A stretch of 53,734 nucleotides of DNA. Origin: Chloroflexota bacterium (GTDB lineage Bacteria > Chloroflexota > Anaerolineae > UBA2200 > JACIWT01). The position numbers and the translations under genes were made by a program. This document shows, one piece after another, positions 33,943-43,059 of this stretch. Positions within the stretch are counted from its first letter, which is position 1. Each line of letters starts with the position of its first letter. The notes under the pieces are model-generated. The model had not been told where the DNA came from. It searched no databases and was given only the letters and a program-made list of their open reading frames with translations. Location: positions 1-53,734 of the forward strand of contig JACIWT010000015.1 in assembly GCA_014360825.1 (NCBI GenBank), given 5' to 3'.

Positions 33943-35847
33943 ATGAAAAGAATAGCCCTCTTTGCGGGCGTATATGTTGTTATAACAGCAGTATGCCAGA
34001 TTAGTTGCAGATTACATCCACTGTCCCCTATCCAACCCCAGCGTTCCACGCCGACGCCTCAGCCTCTCCTCGAGAGCCCAATGCGAGATTTGCATGATGT
34101 TGCCCGCCGCCTGGACCGCGTGGACGGTGGGGCTCTTGCCTCAAGATCGGCGTCTCGCATCTACAGAGTAGGTGATCACGAGTTATTTACCGTGATGGAT
34201 CTCGACTCAACTGGTGTCTTCACGATCACCGCAGAACTGCAGGCGATCGGCGAGCACATTTATTTGTGGGTGCAAGATGACCTGGCAACCTTGCCTAACG
34301 ACGTCCAACAGGCAGTGGAGTTCTTCGATGAACACATTTATCCCACAGATCACTACTACTTTGGTTGGGAACCAAACCCCGGCCTGGACGAAGATCCGCG
34401 TATTCATGTGCTGTGCGCCGACTTATCCGGGGCTTCGGGTTACTTTTACAGCGCTAACCAGTATTTACGTGCTGTCAATCCATACAGCAACGAACGGGAA
34501 ATGCTCTATATCAACATCCAGGGCCGCTCGCCGGGCAGCGATGCATTCAACGCCACGCTGGCACATGAATTTCAACATCTGATTCACTGGGCCCAGGATG
34601 CGAATGAAGATGCCTGGGTGAACGAAGGTTGCTCCGAATTGGCCATACAACTCAATGGCCTGCCCACAAGTGGACATGAGCGTGAATTTGCTCGGCAATC
34701 AGATACTCAACTTAACGCCTGGGGCACAGTAGAGAGCACAGCACTGCCACATTATGGAGCATCGTACCTTTTCATGCGCTACTTTGCTCGCCGCTTTGGG
34801 CCAGATGCAATACGCCTCCTCGTGGCACGGCCCGAAAACGGCATCGCCGGGTTCAACGCAGTGCTCTCCGAGTTGGGAACAGGCCTGATTTTCGAAGATG
34901 TATTCGCCGATTGGGTCATCGCCAACTGGCTTGATGACGCAACGCTGGCCAATGGTGCCTACGGCTATGGCGAACCGCTTGGGATAACCCTGGAGCCTTC
35001 AGCGGTCATTAGGGACTATCCCAATGAGGGCACAGGCACAGTACACCAGTACGCTGCCGATTACATTGTGCTGCAGGGCATCACCAGCCCCCTGGAGATC
35101 GAATTCCAAGGCCAGACTACAGCGAAATTGATCCCGACTGAGGCTCCCAGTGGACGGTACCTGTGGTGGTCTAACCGAGGTGACGCAATCGACAGTACGC
35201 TGACGCGGGCTTTTGATCTCACAAGCCTGACCACGGCGACCTTAGAATTCTCGATGTGGTATGACATCGAAGCAGGGTGGGATTACGCCTACGTCGAGGT
35301 TTCAACCGATGGAGGCAACCGGTGGAATGTACTAACGGGGACACACACAACCATGTGGAACCCCGTCGGCAATAGTTTCGGCCCGGGCTATACCGGCACA
35401 TCCGGCCGCGACTTTGATGCATGGGATAAGCCTGCCTCGGCAAGATGGGTGCAGGAGCGAATAGATCTGACACCCTATGCAGGGAAACAAGTGCTCATCC
35501 GCTTCGAGTATATCACCGATGACCAAGTAAATGGCCATGGCTTTTGCTTAGATGACATCCGGATTCCGGAATTGGGCTACAGGGATGACGTGGAGGATGA
35601 GAACAGCGACTGGATCGCTCAAGGATTCATGCGCACCGACAACACTGTGCCCCAGCGTTATCTAGTACAGGTCGTTATACCTGGTCTTAAGATGCCGGTA
35701 CAACGGGTATGGGCAGAGAATGGACTGGCCCATCTAGCACTTGAGGGACCAGAATCGAGTGTGCAAGAAGCAGTATTGGTTATATCAGCCCTGGCCCCGT
35801 TCACAGTGGAGTCAGCGCCTTACTGCTATTCTGTGCAGAGGCGCTGA
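33943..35847 (+). CDS. Secreted HExxH metalloprotease, M6/immune-inhibitor-A-like
   Basis: 634 residues from ATG 33943; the longer frame runs through the previous gene. An N-terminal hydrophobic helix (about 4-20) with Cys nearby may be a signal or lipoprotein anchor, followed by a Pro/Thr spacer. The zinc site is LAHEFQHLIHW (His208, Glu209, His212) with downstream WVNEGCSE giving a probable third ligand (Glu228). The C-terminal half has a beta-sandwich like that of immune-inhibitor-A peptidases (LEFSMWYDIEAGWDYAYVEVSTDGG, GKQVLIRFEYITDD). It follows the zinc-ribbon gene by 22 bases and ends at a strong terminator. It could process surface proteins, including the DUF2207 ectodomain, but that link is only positional. 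Confidence 0.82.
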   Translation: MKRIALFAGVYVVITAVCQISCRLHPLSPIQPQRSTPTPQPLLESPMRDLHDVARRLDRVDGGALASRSASRIYRVGDHELFTVMDLDSTGVFTITAELQAIGEHIYLWVQDDLATLPNDVQQAVEFFDEHIYPTDHYYFGWEPNPGLDEDPRIHVLCADLSGASGYFYSANQYLRAVNPYSNEREMLYINIQGRSPGSDAFNATLAHEFQHLIHWAQDANEDAWVNEGCSELAIQLNGLPTSGHEREFARQSDTQLNAWGTVESTALPHYGASYLFMRYFARRFGPDAIRLLVARPENGIAGFNAVLSELGTGLIFEDVFADWVIANWLDDATLANGAYGYGEPLGITLEPSAVIRDYPNEGTGTVHQYAADYIVLQGITSPLEIEFQGQTTAKLIPTEAPSGRYLWWSNRGDAIDSTLTRAFDLTSLTTATLEFSMWYDIEAGWDYAYVEVSTDGGNRWNVLTGTHTTMWNPVGNSFGPGYTGTSGRDFDAWDKPASARWVQERIDLTPYAGKQVLIRFEYITDDQVNGHGFCLDDIRIPELGYRDDVEDENSDWIAQGFMRTDNTVPQRYLVQVVIPGLKMPVQRVWAENGLAHLALEGPESSVQEAVLVISALAPFTVESAPYCYSVQRR

Positions 35848-35897
35848 GATCGGGCATTGCTATCCGGAGCGGAATCCCGAAGCGCAGGAATGTGAAA

Positions 35898-35928
35898 GAG
35901 CGGAAGCAATGCTTCCGCTCGCATTTTT
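35898..35928. terminator. Bidirectional terminator between the protease gene and efp
   Basis: Perfect 10-bp stem GAGCGGAAGC / GCTTCCGCTC with loop AAT, then GCATTTTT on the plus strand and TTTCACATT on the minus strand. Placed between convergent genes, it closes the CHSA/radical SAM transcription unit. Confidence 0.93.
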
Positions 35929-35940
35929 CATCGCAGATTA

Positions 35941-36498
35941 TCAGACGCGACCGAGATATTCCCCGGTCCTGGTGTCCACACGGATAACGTCGCCGATGTT
36001 AATGAACAAAGGCACCTGCAGCTGCAACCCTGTCTCCAGAGTGGCAGGCTTTGTGCCACTCTGGGCCGTGTCGCCCCTCACCCCCGGCAGGGTCTCTGTC
36101 ACGGTCAAATCAACAGTGACCGGCAATTCGACATCCAGCGGCTCACCCTCATAAGAGGAGATTTCCAGTTCGACGCCCTCTTTGAGGTAATACACGGCAT
36201 CGCCCAACATAGCCGCTGATAGAACCGGCTGTTCAAAGGTCTCCACGTCCATAAAATAGTAGAGATCCCCCTCATGGTACAGAAACTGCACCGTGCGGTG
36301 ATCCAGGCGAATTTCTCGGACACGGTCACCTGATATGAAGTTACGGTCTATGATGGTACCAGTGCGCAGATTACGCAATTTGGTGCGGATAATAGCATTG
36401 CCGCGCCCCGGCTTGTAATGTTGGTATTCTAACACCTTGTAGATTTCGCCATCTAATTCAAATGTAACGCCTTTCCTCAGATCATTCACATCAATCAT
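35941..36498 (-). CDS. efp: Translation elongation factor P
   Basis: 185 residues, three-domain EF-P. KOW-like N domain with YKPGRGNAIIRTKLRNLRTG, OB domains with MDVETFEQPVL and the C-terminal signature IGDVIRVDTRTGEYLGR. EF-P relieves ribosome stalling at polyproline. The tip residue that enters the peptidyl-transferase centre is Arg32 (PGRG) rather than Lys; Arg is the modified residue in EarP-type EF-P, but no modification gene is nearby. The strong Pro content of secreted proteins in this genome makes EF-P relevant. An AGGGAGGG site lies about 13 bases upstream. Confidence 0.96.
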   Translation of the reverse strand: MIDVNDLRKGVTFELDGEIYKVLEYQHYKPGRGNAIIRTKLRNLRTGTIIDRNFISGDRVREIRLDHRTVQFLYHEGDLYYFMDVETFEQPVLSAAMLGDAVYYLKEGVELEISSYEGEPLDVELPVTVDLTVTETLPGVRGDTAQSGTKPATLETGLQLQVPLFINIGDVIRVDTRTGEYLGRV

Positions 36499-36591
36499 TT
36501 TTCTTACAACCCTCCCTTAGACTCCAGCGCTCAAGAGTCTTGTACATTCTATCCCGGGTAACAAAGAACTCAGATTCTCCTCAGTGGCACG

Positions 36592-38442
36592 TCATCCGGC
36601 ACCACCGCCACCACCGCCTCCGCCTCCGCCGCCACCACCGCCGCCGCCGCTGAAGCCACCACCGCCATGTGAACTGGGCGCGCTGGACAGAGTGCTTGAT
36701 GCCGAGTTCAGCATGGCAAAAAACCCATCACTCATGCTCTGGAGACTGCCACTCAAACCGTCGCTGATGGATTGTAACAACGGGATGCCCCCACTCTCAA
36801 CACCCCCTCCGCCACTGCTACCCACACCAGTGCCACCATAGTGGATAGGACGGTAGGGATAATACCAGGTAGGTGCTGGAGTGCCCACGGCAGCGAACTT
36901 GTTCACCCAACTGCGCTCCAAGCCGAAGGCGATAGCATAGCCCAGATACTTCTCGAAGATATCCTGCGCTGTTTTCAGGTCCGTATAGTGTTCGATGTGT
37001 TCGAGATAGCGCTTAAAGGCCCTCCACTTGGCAGCGGCCATTGCGCCCAGTTCTGTTTTGCGAGGCATGAAGCGCCCCAGGATGATCATAGCCACAGCAA
37101 CAACACCTAAGCCAAGGGAAGGGCAAATGCCCGTGTCCATGTAATCAGACAACAACAAGATCGCGCCCAAAACCATCGCACTGGCAACTATGAATAACCC
37201 AATGCCTAATCCCGTATATAAATTACGGATATTCTGTGGGCTCTCTAGGAAAAACCCTGCTTTCACGACAGCCCGGTACATCTTTTTCTGCAAGCCCGGG
37301 ATAGCAGTATAGAATTTTTCCTGTAGATCCGAGAGATACACCCATTCCCGCCCACGAAACAGCCTGGAGAGCAAATCTTCCTCGTAGTCACGCAGTTCAT
37401 CCTCGCCAGTTGTGCGCTCGAACAAAAAATCTCGCTTCACGCCAAGGCCAAGGAAGCCTTTTTCTTGTTCCTCGGTGATCTTAATATGGCCACGACGCGC
37501 CAGATCCACAATGGTAGCCACGATGTCCTGCATATCTGCCCTCTCATCCAGGAGAGCCCCAGCCAAGCCAGGTGGCAACTCGTCAGGCGGCTCAGAGAGA
37601 TATTCGGCAACGAGGCCGGCCGTTTTGTCGCGTCCCCGGGTGTACCAGAGAACCAGTAACAGTGCTAGCCCAAACACTGGGATCAGCACGCCGAGGAACA
37701 CGCCGATTAAATTGACCAAAGGTCGGTATTTTTCATCGTATTCGGCCTTGCGATCCTCTGCTATCTGCCAGGATGGCGCCTGTCCCTGTACTACACCATG
37801 CGGGAACTGCACGCGTACTTCCAGTTCTTGTCCTGGAGGGATCTGTCCGGCCACAAAACGCACTGTGCGCCCATCTATAACTTCGTATTTGGCATTGGCT
37901 CCATAACTTGCTACTTTCAGCAAATCGGGTTGAAAGTGGGATGGTAGATGCACAGTCACCACTGATGAGTTCACTGGAAAATCGCGGTCTGGGAAGACCG
38001 CCTTCCACCACAGTTGATCGCCACCAGGGTAAAAGCGCAACCCACCCTTCACAGTGTAGCCGATAGTGAATGTGCGTGAGGCATTGGAAGTGTAAGGGTA
38101 ATACCAGGTGATGCGGAAGTTGCCATCCTCCTGTCCGGTTTTGAAGGTGTACTCAGACTCCTCGCCGGGTCGATATTGCGCGCTACCCTCGCTTACTGAC
38201 ACATCCGTGATATCCTCCAGTCGGTTGGTGGGAATATTGCGGTAAGCGAAATGAAAGGATCCCTGGGTGAAAACAAACTTCTGCGTTTCTACGATACGGA
38301 TATCAGAGTTGGGCAAAACAGTAATATCAACGTTGATATACTCCCAATAATATGTCTTACCTTGGGCACGTGCTAATGGCACAAGGGTCACAAAAAGAGC
38401 CCCTGTGATCAAGAGAAGCTTGAGCAATTTATACGGGCTCAT
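36592..38442 (-). CDS. DUF2207 membrane protein with ordinary Gly-rich tail
   Basis: 616 residues from ATG 38442, preceded by AAGGAGGG; the frame can be extended 44 residues without support. Signal peptide (ends ARA), a DUF2207 ectodomain with ITVLPNSDIRIVETQKFVF and FAYRNIPT, a membrane helix (about 255-280), a cytoplasmic domain with GALLDERADMQDIVATIVDLARRGHIKI, two more helices (about 405-455), and a tail ending HGGGGFSGGGGG and further Gly. This tail is the normal DUF2207 end. It is the natural comparison for the CHSA-tailed paralogue. Located between the M19 dipeptidase and efp on the same strand, 93 bases from each. Confidence 0.9.
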   Translation of the reverse strand: MSPYKLLKLLLITGALFVTLVPLARAQGKTYYWEYINVDITVLPNSDIRIVETQKFVFTQGSFHFAYRNIPTNRLEDITDVSVSEGSAQYRPGEESEYTFKTGQEDGNFRITWYYPYTSNASRTFTIGYTVKGGLRFYPGGDQLWWKAVFPDRDFPVNSSVVTVHLPSHFQPDLLKVASYGANAKYEVIDGRTVRFVAGQIPPGQELEVRVQFPHGVVQGQAPSWQIAEDRKAEYDEKYRPLVNLIGVFLGVLIPVFGLALLLVLWYTRGRDKTAGLVAEYLSEPPDELPPGLAGALLDERADMQDIVATIVDLARRGHIKITEEQEKGFLGLGVKRDFLFERTTGEDELRDYEEDLLSRLFRGREWVYLSDLQEKFYTAIPGLQKKMYRAVVKAGFFLESPQNIRNLYTGLGIGLFIVASAMVLGAILLLSDYMDTGICPSLGLGVVAVAMIILGRFMPRKTELGAMAAAKWRAFKRYLEHIEHYTDLKTAQDIFEKYLGYAIAFGLERSWVNKFAAVGTPAPTWYYPYRPIHYGGTGVGSSGGGGVESGGIPLLQSISDGLSGSLQSMSDGFFAMLNSASSTLSSAPSSHGGGGFSGGGGGGGGGGGGGGGGAG

Positions 38443-38533
38443 GTGCGCCCTCCTTAGTTGAGAAATATGGAATCGGAAAACACACGTAATTGTATCCTGA
38501 ATCATTTCTTTCCACAAACGGCCAAGGGTTGCT

Positions 38534-39508
38534 TCAACCCACGATCTGCCGAAACACCCGCAACCAGTTGCCACCCAGGAATTTGCGAATGTCTTCTTCG
38601 GAGTAGCCCCGTTCGGCCATGCCCAACGTGATCAGGGGTAGCGAGGCCGCATCTTTGATCTCTCGTACGCCTTCCTCATAGCCGTCGAAGTCTGACCCCA
38701 GCCCCACGTGATCAATTCCGGCTACCTTGACGATATGGTCCACGTGGTCGAGCAGTTTTGCCAGAGTAGCCTGTTCCTTATCTTCGGCCACAAAACTGGC
38801 AACGAAAGTGACGCCTACGACCCCACCACTCCTAGCGATACCCTCCAGTTGCTCATCAGTGAGATTGCGCTGGTGCGGGCAAACGGCATAGGCATTGGCA
38901 TGAGAAGCTACCACTGGCCCTTGGCTGATGGCCAGCACGTCCCGCACGCCCGCAGGGGCCAAGTGCGCTACGTCCACCATAACGCCCAGGCGGTTTAATT
39001 CCTCAATCAGTTTGACGCCAAACTCAGTGAGCCCCCCGCCAGTGCGTTTCTCTCCTAGACCGTCGGCGGCTTGGTTGCGGAAGTTCCAGGTGATCCCTAC
39101 ATTGCGCAAGCCAAGTTGATACAATAAACGCAACACACCCAAGTCACCTTCTAATGCCTCGGCGCCTTCGAGGCCTAGAACTCCTGCTACTTTACCCCTC
39201 CGCTTGGCCTCCTCGATGTCAGCAGCGCGGGTAGCGAGAAGCAGGCGATCGGCATTCGCCTCGGCTTCGCGTTGGAAGAGGTCGATCAAGCGCAGCGCTT
39301 GCCAGGTAGCACGGGCGGGCAAATATTCGGGAGCGATGTACAAGGCGAATATCTGTGCAGTTACACCCCCTTCCGTAAGGCGCGGCAGATCCACGTGACC
39401 TCTCTCCGATCGCTCACCCAATTTCCAATTGCCTTCTTGAATCTCAAGGAGAGTATCACAATGCCCATCGAAGATGATCGCGTCCCGATGCAGTGACTGT
39501 GTGTCCAA
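38534..39508 (-). CDS. Membrane dipeptidase-like peptidase M19
   Basis: 324 residues from a TTG start at 39508, four bases after GGGAGGA; the long frame to 39751 crosses the divergent intergenic region and is unsupported. Zinc-site motifs: FDGHCDTL (His-x-Asp), GLEGAEAL (bridging Glu), DVAHLAPAGVRDVL, ASHANAYAVCPHQRNL, and GLGSDFDGYE near the end. Family members hydrolyse dipeptides with relaxed stereochemistry. Cytoplasmic here, as no signal peptide is seen. The gene is divergent from the polysaccharide cluster. Confidence 0.9.
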   Translation of the reverse strand: MDTQSLHRDAIIFDGHCDTLLEIQEGNWKLGERSERGHVDLPRLTEGGVTAQIFALYIAPEYLPARATWQALRLIDLFQREAEANADRLLLATRAADIEEAKRRGKVAGVLGLEGAEALEGDLGVLRLLYQLGLRNVGITWNFRNQAADGLGEKRTGGGLTEFGVKLIEELNRLGVMVDVAHLAPAGVRDVLAISQGPVVASHANAYAVCPHQRNLTDEQLEGIARSGGVVGVTFVASFVAEDKEQATLAKLLDHVDHIVKVAGIDHVGLGSDFDGYEEGVREIKDAASLPLITLGMAERGYSEEDIRKFLGGNWLRVFRQIVG

Positions 39509-39644
39509 AGCGTCCTCCCTTTCGTAGTTAGCGGCGATATTATAGTCCCCTCGTGCACATGGGCAAGTTTGGCAGTGGCTGTTTTCGCAAAGAGCCAGGC
39601 TTGTGGTAAGATGTATATTAAGACCCGGAGGTAGTCGCACCGAC

Positions 39645-40937
39645 GTGCGTATCTTAATGGTGGTACACAAATTCCCTCCTGAGAGTCTTGGGGGGACAGA
39701 AATACATTCCGAAAGCCTGGCCCGTGAGTTAGCCGTTCGCCACGAAGTCACGATATTCTACCGCCAGTACGTCAATACAACACAGGAAGCTGCTGCCATA
39801 CAGTCTTCTACCGACCTGCGCCTTGCTCCGGTGAGGGTCCAAGCGACGGCCCGGCTTAGCACCCTTATAGGGGAGTTCTGGTATTCCTTTCGCAATAAGG
39901 CAATCGAGCGGCGCTTCGGTGCGCTTCTGGAAGAGGTGCGCCCCGACATCGTGCACGTACAGCATGTGATGGGCCTTTCGGCAGAATTGATCCCCATCGC
40001 CAAGAAATACGGATTGCCGGTCGTGCTCACGCTGCACGATTACTGGTACATGTGCGCCAAGTCGCAACTCATCCGGCCAGATGAGCAAGTTTGCGAAATG
40101 GTGGATACAGGTCCTGACTGTGTCCTCTGTGCTGCGGCACGGGTTGGATTATCGGCCTTGCGTTGGGTGACACCTTTAGCGACCTGGCCTTTCTTCTACC
40201 GCCGCCGAGTGATGCATCGCGCTCTGCAATTCGTGGATCGTTTTATCGCACCTTCTCAGTTCCTTATCACCAAATACATTGCCCATGGACTCCCCAGGGA
40301 CAAGATCGTCTACATAGAAAATGGCATTCGCCTGCCAACAGCGTTACCAAATGATATGAGCCGACGAAATGACAGGCTATGCTTCGCTTACCTGGGCGCC
40401 ATAGCCCCACAGAAAGGCGTGCACATTCTGATAGAGGCCTTCAATGGTCTATCGCCCGACTCCGCGGAGTTACGTATCTATGGGGATCTAGAGACCTTCC
40501 CGGACTACGTGGCCAAGTTGCGCCGGGATTGCCGGAACCCAAGCGTGCACTTCCTGGGTTCGGTACCCCACGATAGAGTACTTGAAACCATTGCCCGGGC
40601 TGATGCATTAATTGTACCCTCGCTATGGTTCGAGAACTCGCCTTTGGTCATTCAGGAAGCAGCCGCTGTTAGGGTACCAGTGATTGCTTCTCGAAATGGG
40701 GCGCTGGCGGAGAAAGTGCAGGAGGGGAAAAACGGTTTTCTCTTCACCGTTGGGGACCCGCTGGCACTACGTGCCATTATCCAAACTATCGTGGAGAACC
40801 CTGTGCAACTGGAGTGGGTTCGTGCGCACATCGAGCCACCCAAGTCCATTGCCGAAACAGCCACACAGGTTGAGGCAGTGTACTGGGAAGCGCTCGCAGT
40901 GAACAGATTAGAACCCGCGGAGCCAGATTCTCGCTAA
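39645..40937 (+). CDS. Glycosyltransferase family 4
   Basis: 430 residues from GTG 39645 (VRILMVVHKFPPESLGGTEIH); GGAGGT lies 12 bases upstream, a long but acceptable gap. GT-B fold with FAYLGAIAPQKGVHILIEAF and SLWFENSPLVIQEAAAVRVPVI. A Cys-rich insert (about 143-165, MCAKSQ...CEMVDTGPDCVLC) is shared in kind with the GT4 at 45866, suggesting a metal-binding loop. First gene of the exporter cluster. Sugar specificity unknown. Confidence 0.9.
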   Translation: MRILMVVHKFPPESLGGTEIHSESLARELAVRHEVTIFYRQYVNTTQEAAAIQSSTDLRLAPVRVQATARLSTLIGEFWYSFRNKAIERRFGALLEEVRPDIVHVQHVMGLSAELIPIAKKYGLPVVLTLHDYWYMCAKSQLIRPDEQVCEMVDTGPDCVLCAAARVGLSALRWVTPLATWPFFYRRRVMHRALQFVDRFIAPSQFLITKYIAHGLPRDKIVYIENGIRLPTALPNDMSRRNDRLCFAYLGAIAPQKGVHILIEAFNGLSPDSAELRIYGDLETFPDYVAKLRRDCRNPSVHFLGSVPHDRVLETIARADALIVPSLWFENSPLVIQEAAAVRVPVIASRNGALAEKVQEGKNGFLFTVGDPLALRAIIQTIVENPVQLEWVRAHIEPPKSIAETATQVEAVYWEALAVNRLEPAEPDSR

Positions 40938-40993
40938 CGGACGGGTATGATTATAATCCGATAAGTCTTCAAGATGGGCATGGAAAGGCGTCC

Positions 40994-42244
40994 ATGAGCG
41001 CTGCGGTCATTTTTGAGGGAGTTTCCAAGCGATTCATACTCGAACACGAGCGGCCTCGTTCTTTTCAAGAGGTAATGCTTCGTTTGGTCCGTCCCGGCTC
41101 AAAGAGCAATCGCGAGGTTTTCTGGGCCTTAAATGACGTGAGTTTCACCCTAGAGCACGGCCAGACACTGGGCATCATAGGGGCCAATGGCTCGGGCAAG
41201 AGCACGGTCCTAAAACTCATCGGCCGGATCATCCAACCCACCTTAGGTCGCATCACAGTGAACGGGCGGGTCTCCGCATTATTGGAGCTCGGTGCAGGCT
41301 TCCATCCCGACCTGACTGGCCGAGAGAATATCTACCTCAACGGGGCAATCATGGGCATGTCACGGCGGCAGGTGGATGAACGATTCGACGATATCGTCTC
41401 ATTCGCTGAGTTAGAGCGTTTCATCGATGCGCCGGTCAAGCACTACTCCTCGGGCATGTATCTGCGCCTAGGGTTCTCTGTCGCCGTTCACTCCAACCCC
41501 GAGATCTTGTTAGTGGACGAAATTTTGGCTGTGGGCGACATAGAATTCCAGCGCAAGTGTTTACAGCGCATCGACGAATTGGTACGTGGTGGTGTGACCA
41601 TTGTCTTCGTATCTCATAACCTCGCTGCGGTGCGAAATCTCTGCCAGACAGCAATCTGGCTGGATGAGGGCATTGTCCGCGCCCAAGGTGATACTCAGAC
41701 AGTTACCGATGCTTACATAGAAGGTTATCGCGCTGCCCATGCGGCTCAGCTGCGCGCTACGGGCCGCAGCTCTGCACTCCGCGGTCGTTGGGGTTCTGGC
41801 GAAGTGGAGATTACTATGGTAGAGTTCGTAGATGAAGCCGGCCGACGGTGCAGTGAGTTTGTCACCGGCGCTCCCTTCCGAGCGCGAATCTACTATCGCG
41901 CAGAGAAGCGTGTAGAGAATCCAGTGTTTGGCATCGCTATTTTCCGTAACGATGGCGTACATATCACTGGTCCCAACACCCGAGTAGCAGGTTATCCAAT
42001 CCCCCATCTTGAGGGTAGCGGCTACATAGAGTACATTGCGTCCTCGCTGCCGCTCCTGGAGGGCTCTTATGATGTCACAGTCGCCGTGCATGATGAAATG
42101 GAATACGTGATGTACGATTGTCATCCGCAGATGTATTCATTTAAAGTGCGCGGGGGTGGCATACACGAACGACAAGGCATTGTGCACATTCCTAGTTCCT
42201 GGGTGCTCCACGCGGCTAGTTCGGATAAAGTAAACTATGATTAA
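40994..42244 (+). CDS. wzt: ABC exporter ATPase of the Wzt/TagH type with C-terminal binding domain
   Basis: 416 residues. Nucleotide-binding domain (1-240) with Walker A GANGSGKST, signature YSSGMYLRLGFSVA, Walker B ILLVDEILAVGD and FVSHN. The GAGFHPDLTGRENIYLNG segment is typical of polysaccharide exporters. Residues 265-395 form a Wzt-C-like beta sandwich that in O-antigen exporters recognises the modified end of the glycan chain. This suggests that the polymer is completed and capped in the cytoplasm before export. It overlaps the permease gene by eight bases. Confidence 0.92.
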   Translation: MSAAVIFEGVSKRFILEHERPRSFQEVMLRLVRPGSKSNREVFWALNDVSFTLEHGQTLGIIGANGSGKSTVLKLIGRIIQPTLGRITVNGRVSALLELGAGFHPDLTGRENIYLNGAIMGMSRRQVDERFDDIVSFAELERFIDAPVKHYSSGMYLRLGFSVAVHSNPEILLVDEILAVGDIEFQRKCLQRIDELVRGGVTIVFVSHNLAAVRNLCQTAIWLDEGIVRAQGDTQTVTDAYIEGYRAAHAAQLRATGRSSALRGRWGSGEVEITMVEFVDEAGRRCSEFVTGAPFRARIYYRAEKRVENPVFGIAIFRNDGVHITGPNTRVAGYPIPHLEGSGYIEYIASSLPLLEGSYDVTVAVHDEMEYVMYDCHPQMYSFKVRGGGIHERQGIVHIPSSWVLHAASSDKVNYD

Positions 42245-43046
42245 CAGGCTGCGAGAATTATCTCAATACCGAGAACTTGTCTATAATCTGGTGGTGCGCG
42301 ACCTAAAAGTGCGTTACAAAGGTTCCATCTTTGGTTTTTTCTGGTCGTTCCTGAACCCGCTACTTATGATGCTGGTACTGACCTTTGTCTTTACCATCAT
42401 CATGCCTAACCCCAATATCCGGAACTTCCCGATTTTTCTTCTGTGTGGTCTGCTACCTTGGAATTTCTTCACCTCAACGGTTAACAGTTCGGTCACCAGC
42501 ATTGTGGGTAATGCTCCGCTGGTCAAAAAGGTCTATTTTCCTCGCGAGGTGCTTCCTATTTCCACCGTGCTCTCCAATCTGGTCAATTTCCTCCTGACGC
42601 TGATCGTTTTGTTCGCCATCATCGCCCTTTTCCGCGCACGCATCACAGTCTGGGTACTGATGTTACCGTTGGTCATCCTAATCCAGGTGATGTTCACCTT
42701 AGGTATCTCCTTTATCCTAGCGACGCTTAACGTGTTCTACCGGGATACAGCGGTGATTATTAATGTGGTGTTGATGGCTTGGTTTTTCCTCACGCCCATT
42801 TTCTACCCCATCAACGTTATCGGACAGACCAAAAGTATCCTGGGCTATCAGATAGACGTTCATCGACTGCTGCGCATATTGAATCCTATGGCCTCGCTTG
42901 TGGCCTCGTATCGCGACATTCTATACTGGGGTTCGCCAACCGGTCTGGACTTTCTGTTCCGGACTTTCGTGACGGCATTGGGGATCATGATTGTCGGCTA
43001 CTGGGTTTTCTGTCGCTACAGCGCGATCTTCAGCGAAGAAGTCTGA
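42237..43046 (+). CDS. wzm: ABC-2 type polysaccharide export permease
   Basis: 269 residues with six hydrophobic helices. N-terminal RELVYNLVVRDLKVRYKGSIFGFFWSFLNPLL is the conserved amphipathic start of Wzm/TagG permeases, and KVYFPREVLPIS is the loop that contacts the ATPase. It forms the membrane channel for the lipid-linked polymer made by the flanking glycosyltransferases. 13 bases before the next gene. Confidence 0.93.
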   Translation: MINRLRELSQYRELVYNLVVRDLKVRYKGSIFGFFWSFLNPLLMMLVLTFVFTIIMPNPNIRNFPIFLLCGLLPWNFFTSTVNSSVTSIVGNAPLVKKVYFPREVLPISTVLSNLVNFLLTLIVLFAIIALFRARITVWVLMLPLVILIQVMFTLGISFILATLNVFYRDTAVIINVVLMAWFFLTPIFYPINVIGQTKSILGYQIDVHRLLRILNPMASLVASYRDILYWGSPTGLDFLFRTFVTALGIMIVGYWVFCRYSAIFSEEV

Positions 43047-43059
43047 TGTAGAGGCCAAG

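Noticed and set aside
36592-36656. Gly-rich tail of the second DUF2207 protein as a modified peptide
   Set aside because: FSGGGG tails are normal for this family and no modification enzyme is adjacent.
40938-40993. Promoter before wzt (TATAAT-like bases around 40950)
   Set aside because: No acceptable -35 box at the right distance; read-through from the GT4 gene is simpler.
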